From positions 26,100,001 through 26,164,000 of the forward strand of contig OX485809.1 in NCBI GenBank assembly GCA_950295325.1: a stretch of 64,000 bases of DNA, in the 5' to 3' direction. Positions 11,809 through 20,762 of this stretch are shown piece after piece (the first letter of the stretch is position 1; the number at the start of each line of letters is the position of its first letter). The notes beneath the pieces are model-generated. The model worked only from the letters and a program-made list of their open reading frames with translations. It was not told the DNA's origin and did no database searches. The DNA is from Polytrichum commune (taxonomy: Eukaryota; Streptophyta; Polytrichopsida; Polytrichales; Polytrichaceae). Position numbers and translations under genes: made by a program.

Positions 11809-12103
11809 AGTAGCTGGGCATGCTACGAGGGCTTGACATTGTTTGATTACTTTAGCTGTAGTGGTATTTATTTGTGTTTTCCACTTGAGTGATGGTGCAA
11901 GATTTATTCCTAGGTATGTGTAGGGTTCGTGTTGGTTTAGGACTGGTATAGGTTGGTTTCTATAGTTTATGTTGGTGGATTGGATTAGGGCCTTGAAGGT
12001 TTTTGGGGTTAAGTTTAGATTTGTTTGGGCATCCAGTTACTGCGCATTTTGGTATTCCTAGGTCCATTCCTGCCCATTCGCAGAATTTGTCTAGTTTATT
12101 TAA

Positions 12104-13195
12104 TTATGTTTGTAGTGTCTCTAGTTTGTTGGCGATTGCTGCAAGGTCGTCTGCATATGCTGCTGATGAGATTTTAATTCTGGACGTACCGAAAATATAT
12201 CCATTGTTTCCTTGTTGTAGCCATCTAAGTAGGGGTTCTAGAAATATGATGAATAAGTATGGGCTAAGGGTATCGCCTTGTATTGTACCTCTTTGAATGT
12301 GGATTGGTAGGGTTTTTCCGAAGTGTTCGCCAGTGAATATGGTTGAAGATTGTGAGTATATATTTCCTATGAGGTTTATTGAGTCATTGGGGTAACCCAA
12401 GTCTTTCATTATGGCTAAGAGTCTGGCGTGGTCAATGGAGCCAAAGGCGTTTTTGAAGTCAATGTAAAGAATGTATATATCTTGGTTTGTGAGTCTTGCG
12501 TCTTCAAATGCTGCAATTAGTATTTGGATTTGTCTGGAGGTGCTTCTTTCTGCTCTAAACCCTTCTTGGCTATCATGTAGTATTTGGTATTTTTCTCCGT
12601 ATGCTGATAGGATAGAGGTTAGTGTACTTGTGTAAAATTTATATATGGTGTTAGCTAGTGCAATAGGTCTGTGATTTGTTAGTTGTGATGGGTTACCTTT
12701 TTTATATAATAAAACTGTTAGGCTAGTTTTCCATGATGCGGGAATTTGTTTTTGTTTATAGTAATACTTAAATAATAGGAAAAACAATTTGTGAAAGCGC
12801 GGAGGCATATTTTTTAGAATTGAGTTGGGAATTTTGTCTGGGCCTGGGGTTTTGTTATTACTTAGGTTTTTAAAACAGAAGTCGTAGGTTTCTTGATCAA
12901 AGTATGTGTGTAAGGGGATTTGGGGTTCTTCTCGTTTGTCAATTGTGTATCCTTCTAAGTCGTGCCATGGGTATTGTCTGACTCCACATGTATAGTGTAG
13001 TGGATGTGTATTTTGATGGTGGCATGTGGGGATTGTTGGGCGGTTACTGATGGATTGTTGTGCGTAAATCTCTGATGCAATGTCTTCAGGGTTGGTTAAT
13101 ATGTTGTTTTGTCTATCAATGATGGAGTCAAGAGGTGAGGTTTCAGTGTTTTTGAAGACTTTTCGGTTTATTTTCTTGGGGTTTTTTTCATACAT
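12104..13195 (-). pseudogene. LINE reverse transcriptase block
   Basis: 363 codons in the same frame as the endonuclease. It has the LINE reverse-transcriptase signatures: TPGPDKIPN (residues 116-124), YIDFKNAFGSID with catalytic D246, RGTIQGDTLSP (302-312) and AAYADD (345-350), the catalytic Asp pair. The frame is cut by a stop at 12104 just after the YADD block. Thumb-like sequence continues beyond it on the same strand, so the stop is probably a lesion. The copy at 53275-55218 carries the homologous block. Confidence 0.95.
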
Positions 13196-13303
13196 TTGGC
13201 GGTATTTCGATACGGCTTTTAGAATGCAGTTTCTAGTATATTTTGTGGTGATTTTTCTGGCTTCTTTATTTGGAGTTTTTGCGATGGCCGCTATTGTATT
13301 AAT

Positions 13304-14674
13304 TCATTCATTCGGGGATGCTGCTGTAGCAGGTGGGTGCGGAATGCTGACGTGTTGGTGGTTTCGAATATCGTTTAGAATGGGGTGCACTTGCCAGTAT
13401 GGGTCATGTTGTACTATGTAAATGGCTTTCCTGATGAGGTGATATGTGTTGAGGTGTCTTTTCCATTCTCTAGCTAGTTTGCGTGGTAGAAAACCACCTT
13501 GTTGTGATGTTATGGTTGTAAGGTTGGGTAGTGGGTCTGCTTTGCAGGTTTTTTCAATTGTTTCTGAGATTTTGTTTATAATGTAGTCCAATGATGTGCA
13601 TACAACTTGCCATTGATCAGATGTTAAGTGTTGGTGGTTTTCTAGTAGTGTGGTAAGTACTTTAAGTTGGATGGAGTTTTCTTCAAAGAATGTTATGTTA
13701 AATTTTTCTAGGTTTTCAGGTGGTATCATGTTCAGTATTCTAGTTGGTGAGGTGTTTGTAGGGGGTGGGGGTCTGGCTATAAGTGTGTTGTGGGGGATGT
13801 GTAATGTGACTGGATAGTGATCTGAATTTAGATTCATGTTTGTGTTTGTAGTAGAGGTAAATTTGCTGTTGTCTGGGGAGTGAATGTAGAAACCATCTAT
13901 TAGGCTTGTTGATGTGTAGTTGTATCCACCTTGTCTGGAGATACTAGTGTTGGTTTGAATATATTCTAAGTTGAGAGATGTGGTGAAGTTTTTCCATTGG
14001 AAGTCTTCTTCTTGTAGGGGGGTGTTAGTGTTGTTATTTTGTCTGCCCCTGAGTGCAATATCTTTGTTAAAGTCACCGCATAGTGTGTATATGTGATTAA
14101 GGAGTATAGTGATTTGGTTAGTGATTTTGTCCTTAAGGTGTGGGATAAGACATATGTCTTCTAAGTGCGTGGGCATATACATGTGTATGATTAGCCAAGG
14201 TATTAGTGGGTGGTTGTTTATTTTTATTATTTGTAGATATGGGGAGATGTTTGCTGGTGTGGGGATTTTGGTGACATTCCCCGGGAATGCATATTTATGA
14301 TGGATAAGTGTAAGTAGGCCGCCTCTTCCGGGGGTATAAGGCATCATTTGTTGGATGCACCTTGTGAGTGCGTGTGTGTTGTTGAAAATGAGTTTGAATT
14401 CCGGGAATAGGTTTTGGATATATTTCGTAGATTTGTTTGCAGTAAGTTTGGTTTCTTGGATATGTATGATTGCTGTGTTGTTTAGAGAGTTGTTTATTAA
14501 GCTTTGTAAGTTGGGTAATGATGTGTTGAGTGATGACGCATTCCAAGTTATTATGATTGTTTCATGTTCGGTGTTGGTGTTTATTCTTGTGATTGGTGTG
14601 GGAGCGGTTGGGAGTGGGGGTGAGGGTGAGTATTCGCTGATGTTTTCTAAACATCTAAGTGTTTCGGTTATCAA
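13304..14674 (-). pseudogene. LINE APE-type endonuclease block
   Basis: 456 codons in the same frame as the 2A block. It shows the landmarks of the exonuclease-endonuclease-phosphatase fold used by LINEs to nick target DNA: TWNASSLN (residues 43-50), IQETK with the metal-binding Glu (E74), the CGDFNKD block, an IDGFY block and the terminal SDHYPV block with its catalytic Asp-His pair. A linker follows that leads to the reverse transcriptase. The frame ends in a stop at 13304 and continues into the RT block after about 110 bases, so a nonsense change rather than a real end is likely. Confidence 0.9.
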
Positions 14675-14899
14675 CTGGTTTGGGAGGAAAGGGAATTCTT
14701 TCTTGAGGGTGGTTGATGTGGGTGTGATGAATTCGTATATTTTTGTGTGTATTGAGTTTTGAGGGAGTATTATATGTTGATTGTTTTCTATGAATGTTGT
14801 GTAGGGGTGCGGTGTCAGTATGTGTCGCTTGGGGGGATTGGTGAGGTTAGCTAGTCTAATGATTAACGTGTTGGTCCATATGTTATTAAAGTGGTAGTT

Positions 14900-15607
14900 T
14901 TAGGGTTGGGCTAGCATATTATTGCATATGTCTATTGCGGGGTGGATGGTAATAATTAGGGCGTATAGCATATGGGTTGGTGGCGACTGGTTTTGTGTTT
15001 GGGTATAATGGTGTAGATGTGGGTATGGGGTGATTGCTTGGAGGTGTAGTGGGTGTGTGTGTTTTAGGATAGGGGCGAATGTATTTGCTAGGTGTTGGTA
15101 TTCAGGTTGTAGTTTTATAGTATTTGGAATAAAATACGTGTTGGCTTTTTTTTTTTGTGTAATAGGGTGTGTTCGTAGAATATCAGGCATTGGTCCCGGG
15201 TTAAGTTCGATGTCCCCACATTTTAGTAGATCTAGTATGTCAATGAAGTAATATCCGTAGAATTGAAGTGTTTTTGGTTTTCTCATATTTATTTTAAGAT
15301 ATTTCAAACATGTGAATTTGGTTGTGGTAAAGAGGTTACGCATAGCGGGTGTGGTTTTTTCTACTAGTTTGGGTGAGAAGTGTGACGTTGCATTGTTTGT
15401 AGGTAGTGGGTTTGTTACTGAGTTAGGTTTCCAATTTTTTATGAAGTGGTATGTGTTATTTATGTGGCGAGGCCAGTAGGCTGAGGCCATTTTGTTATTT
15501 GGGTAGGGATTGTATTTTGAATATGGGTGTTTATGTTTTTGGTAGGGTTTGTATTTAGGGTGGAGGTGGTATTTGGAGTGGGGGTAAGGTGTGGGGTTTA
15601 GGTACAA
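14900..15607 (-). pseudogene. LINE N-terminal segment with 2A-type ribosome-skipping motif
   Basis: 235 codons. The first 60 residues are basic and tyrosine/proline-rich. Residues 132-139 are D-I-E-L-N-P-G-P, preceded by LLKCG, which matches the 2A consensus LLxxGD(V/I)ExNPGP at every fixed position. 2A motifs make the ribosome skip the last Gly-Pro bond, so two proteins come from one frame. They are known in picornaviruses and in some APE-type LINEs (trypanosome L1Tc, sea urchin and lancelet elements). Here the motif lies between the leader and the endonuclease, as in those LINEs. The frame stops at 14900 and the same frame reopens into the endonuclease block. Confidence 0.85.
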
Positions 15608-15848
15608 GTTGTATGTAGGGTGAGGCTTGTGAGATTTTGAGTTAGATTGGGTTTCTTGTTTTGGTTGGTACTTATACGCTTGTTGGTATTTGTGTTTTGG
15701 GTATATTTTGGTTTTTGGATGAAGTTTATGTTTTAGGTGGACTCTATGATTTGGATGAAGCTTATCCCTTGGATGAAGATTTTGCTTTAGGTGGGGGCTA
15801 TATCTTGGATGAGAATAGTATTGTGGGTGGGACCGGGGTATTTTTGTT

Positions 15849-16331
15849 TTAGGTAGGAATCTTGTTGTGGGGGGGGGGGGGTGTTATATTTCCTAATTGA
15901 TTGGGTAAAGGGCGTGTTTTGTTTGTTTTTAGGTTTTTCATGCTTATGGTTTTAATTATGGTAATCGGGTTGGGCGGGGTGTGTGTGATGTTACTAGGTT
16001 GTTTAGGTGCGAGGGAAGGTTTAGGTTTTGGTTGTGTATTGTGTTTAGGGTGTAAACTATGCTTTGGATGTGATTTGAGTTTAGGGTGGAATCTATTTCT
16101 TGATGAGTACTTGTATTGTGAGAGAGGCCGTTGTATTTTTTGTTTTGGATGGGCGGTAAAATTTGGATGCGTAGTGTGTTGTGTTCGGGGGTTGTATTTT
16201 GTGTAGTTGTTAGTGTAATTTGGTACATTTATAAGTTTTATATTTGATGTACTTGAGATCGTAGGGAAGTATCTATATAGGTTAGTTGTTTTTGGTTGTG
16301 TCTTACTTGGTTTTTGATCATGTGCCCACAT
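15849..16331 (-). pseudogene. LINE 5-prime open frame, basic H/K/P-rich
   Basis: 160 codons, but the first ATG lies inside the target duplication, so that start cannot be the native one. The sequence is low complexity and strongly basic, with repeated HPK-like words around residues 80-115 and a run of prolines near the C terminus. It has no zinc knuckle or RNA-recognition motif, so it may be an ORF1-like nucleic-acid-binding region or merely an open stretch of the 5-prime untranslated region. It is in a different frame from the 2A block downstream. Confidence 0.4.
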
Positions 16332-16463
16332 ATTAGTTTAGAGAGAATATTAGTTTACACAGTATTAGTTTAGAGAGAGTTTACAGTATGTGGTTAGGTG
16401 CAGAATGAAGAATGACACGTGTCTAAAGTTGTTGGACTCAAACATGACACATGTTTAAAGAGA

Positions 16464-17136
16464 CTCAGGGGGGGAGGGGGGGGGGGGGGAGCGGTGCGGG
16501 AGGTGGGGGGTCACTGGCGAAAATCATAAAAACAACGTGCGATAAAAAAATAAGGTCTAATATATTCATTGTAGATAAATTTTGCAAAAAAAATGTAGAT
16601 ATAATATAGGGGTTTTTTAAATAGTGAAACATGTTTACATGTAAAATATCATCACATATAATGGCCTCTTTTATCTAGTTAGTACATGTAAAATAGCGTG
16701 GAAACAATTACAAGAGGTAGCGGGTCTAGGGTAGGGTCTGTGCTAGTGGATGAAAAGAGGTAAATTCTGTTAAAAAGGCTTGGATGAATGACTTTGCAGG
16801 TTGGTTGGCTTGAACGTTAGTAAACCAAGATATCCAATGTGGAGTTAATGTTCTCTACCTACGTGCTGGGAGGGAAAATTTCAGCGCATTGTTTGGGTTG
16901 CAATCTTCTTTCCAATTTTCTTTGGCAATATAATTAAAATAATTTATTTTTAAACAATTCCTCAAAAAAATTATAATTATGGATAGGGTGTATTAAAATA
17001 CAAGCATATACCTATATTTTGAAGAAAAAACCATACCTTGTAATCTTTTTGCAAGGTAAATAGCCCCCGGATAAATAGGTCTTGAGTGCATGTGTATACA
17101 TTAATATAAGAGGGAGTGAAACCCCCCCCCCCCGAG
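16464..17136. mobile_element. Poly-G-ended element, longer relative of the 350-bp MITE
   Basis: It begins CTCAGGGGGGG and ends CCCCCCCCGAG, flanked by TAAAGAGA (16456-16463) and TGAAGAGA (17137-17144), a 7-of-8 match. It is 673 bp with AT-rich filling and no coding frame. The ends and duplication length match the family at 7114 and 30040, but the interior differs, so it is a second member of the same superfamily. Confidence 0.65.
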
Positions 17137-17504
17137 TGAAGAGATTAGATTAGGGCTCAAAATATGCAGAACATAGCGAGAATCATAAAGTCAACATGAT
17201 AGCATGGACTAAATGTAACCCTAAAGCTTATTTGTCATTCCTTGTAAAAGTTTTGGACATTATAGACTTACAAAATGTTACAATTACTATCTTTTACAAA
17301 AATGATTTTTCATCCAATTTTTAACCATCCATGAAAATAATGCATTGTATAAATGTTAGGATGCATAATTTACCAGACTTTGTTTTAACTTTTGGCATTT
17401 GGACAAACTAAAAGTAAGCATAAGAAGTATCATTAGAAAAGGTATCACAACGACATGAAATACCTTATGACACTAAATACAACATTTAGTGTAGTGTAAC
17501 TTAA

Positions 17505-18003
17505 CTTAAGTGGATTCACATTAGGAACCAAGACCAAAGTCAAGCAATCTTATTGCTCAAGAGCAGGTTTTTTGTTTTACTCAAAGGGTTCACATGTGGG
17601 TCCAGATGTAAGGAATGAAAAAAATGTAGAGCTAATGTAACAGAACTTTTTAACCTAATCTCGACATTGGCATCCCCAAATAATTATTCCTCTTAGGGTG
17701 GGTAATTCTATTAGAGTCTTGGATTCATAAAACTTGGTGTCCAAAATGGACCTCTCATTTGGACTCAAGATTGGACCAAGCTTGAAAATTGGTTTCTCAA
17801 TTTTAGGCAAAGTATTTTCTTGAGTGAATACTGAAGAGATTTGGTTGGAAAGTGATGTTGCAATAGTAACACTCCATCTTTTTAGACCTTGGACCCAACC
17901 CTCATGTAAACTCCTTCAGTCCAATATTTTTCTCTCAACCAATAGGATCGCTTGATTTTGGGATTTATTCGGTCTTGTGCCCAAGTGTAAACCCTTCCTT
18001 AGT
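17505..18003. mobile_element. Inverted-repeat DNA element nested in the large palindrome
   Basis: The left end (GGATTCACATTAGGAACC onward, with TCAAGCAATCTTATTG) is matched by the reverse complement of the right end (GGGTTTACACTTGGGCAC, then TCAAGCGATCCTATTGG). The terminal repeats are about 60 bp with several mismatches. A related but diverged stretch occurs at 57121-57440. No coding frame, so probably non-autonomous. Confidence 0.5.
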
Positions 18004-18180
18004 TTAAGAAACCACTCGTTGGGTCCAATTTAAAGTTAGTAAATTTTTTTGAATCATTTTCAATTAAACATGTGCAAAGATCAAGAGTTGCCCACTTTAC
18101 CGTGCTTGCACCCTCATGTTGTGGTATATGTTGTTATTGTTGAAAAAATGTTGTAGTAACTACAATATAGGACCAATCCC

Positions 18181-18224
18181 AAACCCATAACCCATAACCC
18201 CAACCCCAAACTCTAAACCCTCTA
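18181..18224. repeat. Degenerate telomere-like CCCTAAA/CCCATAA tract
   Basis: Several AACCCATAA and AACCCCAA words followed by CTCTAAACCCTCTA. It is a decayed relative of the plant telomere unit. Confidence 0.6.
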
Positions 18225-18440
18225 CTGAATGTTGTTTGTGGAGTTGACTGATTCAGTGCCCACAAAGGGCATGTGACCAACTACAATTTCATAACAATTT
18301 ATGAAGCACCCTAAACAACAAAAGAAACCAATTTCATTTCATTATTCAATGAATGTTATGACGTTGGAAGGTGGTGAAATGAATCATAATGCGGCACTTA
18401 AACTTGTGTTCATTGTCATATGGTATTTTATAGCACTCTG

Positions 18441-18467
18441 GTTTAGGGTTTAGGGTTTAGGTTTTAG
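18441..18467. repeat. Interstitial telomere-like (TTTAGGG)n
   Basis: Two perfect GTTTAGG units plus a variant, in the opposite orientation to the CCCTAAA-like tract 220 bp to the left. Confidence 0.75.
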
Positions 18468-18672
18468 GAATGACACATCTTATGAATAAGGTTACGATTA
18501 CTAATATCTTGACTAACTATTAGTTTATCCAAATGCCAATTATTAAAACAAAGTTTGATGTATTCTATATCCTAACATTTATGTCATGGAATATTGTCAT
18601 GGATGGTTGAAATTGGGATGAAAATTACTTGGTAAGTGACCATACTTGCAACATTGTAAATCTCTAGTGCCA

Positions 18673-19464
18673 ATTTGAGGCGTATGCAAGGTTACACAAA
18701 TGAAGAATAACTTTGCCATTAATGTAACCTCATAATACTTGGCATTCAACTGTGCTTACTAATTTCTTGGCATGAGTATGTTGATAGTGTTATGAGGTGT
18801 ATGCTTATGTCACACAATGGTCTACCAATTGACTTAAGTGTACACAAATGACACTTGGCAATAGTGTGCTCAAGAAAATCTTCCTCTTGCTTACTAGAAC
18901 CTAAACACATGACTTGCCATTAGTATGATTAATAAAAACTTCTCCAAGCATACCAAAACACAAAACTATCATCTCAAGTTCCCAATGTGCTATGCTAAAT
19001 ATCATAATGTAAATAATTTTCCATGCAAAAAAGTTATTTATGTTGATGAATAGTATCATATTGACAATTAGCAAACATGATGCTTTGAAACCTCTAGGCA
19101 TCTAGTAGGCATGCACAAATAGCGTATGTTACACCAAATACCATAAAACGATGCAGTTAAGTTTGAGAAATAATTGGTTCTCGTTCAAAACTTTGGAAAA
19201 TTTACTAATCGTTCTAAGAGGTATCTATCTAATACATCGAGAGATCACAATGCCTAACCAGTTGGACTTGGAAACTTGTAGTTATTTTTTCAATGGCATA
19301 TCACATTCTTGTAGTGTCACAATAACGAAGAATATTGTATTAGGGCTGTATTAATTGCAACTGTGGACCAAAATTACTTGAGAAAATCAATTATCTGCCT
19401 CAATTAAACAAGAAGACACACACACAAAACCTCACACGTCAATAAGTGAAGTAGACTCTATCTC
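18673..19464. other. Intergenic, no gene recognised
   Basis: AT-rich with several ACTAAATATC-like words shared with the neighbouring repeats. The short open frames at 18901-19101 and 19151-19354 have no motif. Confidence 0.5.
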
Positions 19465-20533
19465 AGTAACTTGGAACCTATTCCAATACGAAAAGATGAT
19501 TGTTCACGAAAGATTTTTCGAGTCAAGAATGAACCAACTTATCCCCTTTGTTGATACATTTTTATACATATAAACTTCATAAAAAAACTGGACTCTAGAG
19601 TGTATATTTATTCTTAATATAGCTTTGCAAGTTTTGGACTACAAATTTATTGCATATATTTATCATAGTTTCTTGAAGTTTAATTCTTGAATTTTCTTTT
19701 TACAGGAAATAACTAAGTTTCTCCTATCAGTATAAGACTTTCACTACACTAAATATGAATGCATACACTAAATTTCAATAACCGTATGAAAGTAAGTAAC
19801 ATTAAATGTAAACTCAAACACTAAATATCAACCATAGTAATATGTGGAAGTTACATGTTTGAATTTAGTGTTAGTAAGAATATGAAAAAGAAACTATCAA
19901 TGATAAGAGAGGAATTCCAACATATCATGTAGCATATCGTCTAGCTTGTCAAGGAATTAATTAGTTTTGAGCAAGGTAACAACATTGAATATCATATTTA
20001 GTGTACTTTTAGGTTTTTGAGAAAAAAAGAACTTGACTAAATTATCTCTTCTGACTTTGCTCATTCAATGAACAACTTCTCTACAACATATTGTTTGCCC
20101 AGATTTCTCAAACTATTGACCTCTCTTTCAGATTATGGTTCAATGAAATAGGTTATGGTTGCAATGTTGACAAGGAATATATTATGAACTCTCTTTCATT
20201 GCAACTCTCCTTGACATTTCCAACACAAGTTCTCCTTCAACTCCAGAAGTATGTCGTAGTAGCAGTTTGTTGGAGCCAGGATTTTGACCCAGGGGGGGTT
20301 TACCTCAGAATATGGAAATATCCAATGTATATTTTATTTTTGAATTTCAATAGGTGGCCATATTTGATTATTTATTGAAAGATTTGGACTCATCGAGCTG
20401 ACATCCCCATAAAAAAATTGATAATGTCGTTAATATCCAAAGCTTTGGCAATGGTGTTTTCGATATAGATGATCATCATATTGACCATCCAATCATCGCC
20501 AATAGACGTTGCCAATAGTAAGCAGATGCCCAA

Positions 20534-20716
20534 CTATCCTTCAATGCACTCGTAGAAAACATTGTGGAAAAGAACCGCTGTCAATTTCCCATTGCGGTTC
20601 TTTTGACCATCATGCTTTGCAGTCACTAAACGACTGTATATTTTTTTGGTTTTGCTAGCTGAAATTTTAGGAATTTGGGGGCTTGTAATATACCGTTGGA
20701 AAGGTCTTGAAAACAC
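20534..20716 (-). pseudogene. Unrecognised coding-like segment, copy 1
   Basis: The minus strand reads a peptide (NRNGKLTAVLFHNVF, then CIEG, stop, then LGICLLLA and IGDDWMV) that recurs with few amino-acid changes in two further tandem copies at 22716-23213. I do not recognise the protein. Here it has one in-frame stop after CIEG. The repeated preservation of the frame could be plain sequence identity from recent duplication. Confidence 0.35.
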
Positions 20717-20732
20717 CTTTCCAACGGTGTAT
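20690..20732. repeat. Perfect short hairpin
   Basis: ACCGTTGGAAAGGT and its exact reverse complement ACCTTTCCAACGGT are separated by 9 bases. The same hairpin, with small changes, recurs at 23254-23299, each time just upstream of the coding-like segment on the minus strand. It could be a terminator-like or recombination structure, or simply the palindromic end of the repeat. Confidence 0.75.
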
Positions 20733-20762
20733 TATACGTCCCAAATATTTCAATGTTTTTCC

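Larger units (their letters stand above)
7990..16318 (-). mobile_element. Near-full-length LINE (non-LTR retrotransposon) with dual endonuclease-like domains
   Basis: An 8.3-kb element on the minus strand with 12-bp target duplications CATGTGCCCACA at 7978-7989 and 16319-16330. On its own strand it ends in a hairpin (CGGTCTCC/GGAGACCG, about 8024-8042) followed by an (ATT)n tail, as expected for target-primed reverse transcription. The protein order is basic leader, 2A motif, APE endonuclease, reverse transcriptase, chromodomain-like segment, unknown segment, RNase H, zinc knuckle and restriction-like-endonuclease-like C terminus. Most blocks from 15607 to 10055 share one frame and are separated by stops, while two blocks are shifted. 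It is long for a LINE. The nearest known architecture is the Dualen/RandI type, which has APE plus RLE plus RNase H. That assignment is inference. Confidence 0.92.
7872..16386. mobile_element. Emigrant/pogo-like MITE split by a LINE insertion
   Basis: The outer ends are inverted repeats sharing GTAAACTCTCTCTAAACTAA (left at 7874, reverse complement at the right end), each next to a TA (7870-7871 and 16387-16388). Inside the left part are GGGACCGGCC and GATATTAGTTTATGGAGGATATTAGTT-type words, the layout of plant Emigrant MITEs derived from pogo transposons. Only about 170 bp of this element remain, as 7872-7989 and 16319-16386. The rest is the LINE. Confidence 0.75.
17265..18672. repeat. Large imperfect inverted repeat (about 150-bp arms)
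   Basis: The arm at about 17265-17415 is the reverse complement of the arm at about 18530-18672. Shared words include CCAAATGCCAA, AAAACAAAGT, CCTAACATTTAT and TCATGGATGGTT. I estimate three quarters identity by eye. The 1.1-kb centre contains another inverted-repeat element (17505-18003) and telomere-like tracts. Part of the right arm also recurs at 28807-28890, so the arms belong to a dispersed family. Confidence 0.65.
19465..20762. repeat. Large tandem duplication, unit A (about 1.3 kb)
   Basis: Unit A starts near CCTATTCCAATACGAAAAG and repeats from 20763 as unit B, in the same order: a TTGATACATTT block, a CAGGAAATAACTAAG block, an ACTAAAT-rich block, a TCATTCAATGA block, a TATGTCGTAG block and a coding-like minus-strand stretch. 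Identity looks like 85-90 percent. Unit A lacks the 959-bp insertion found in unit B, which dates that insertion after the duplication or makes it specific to one copy. Confidence 0.8.
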
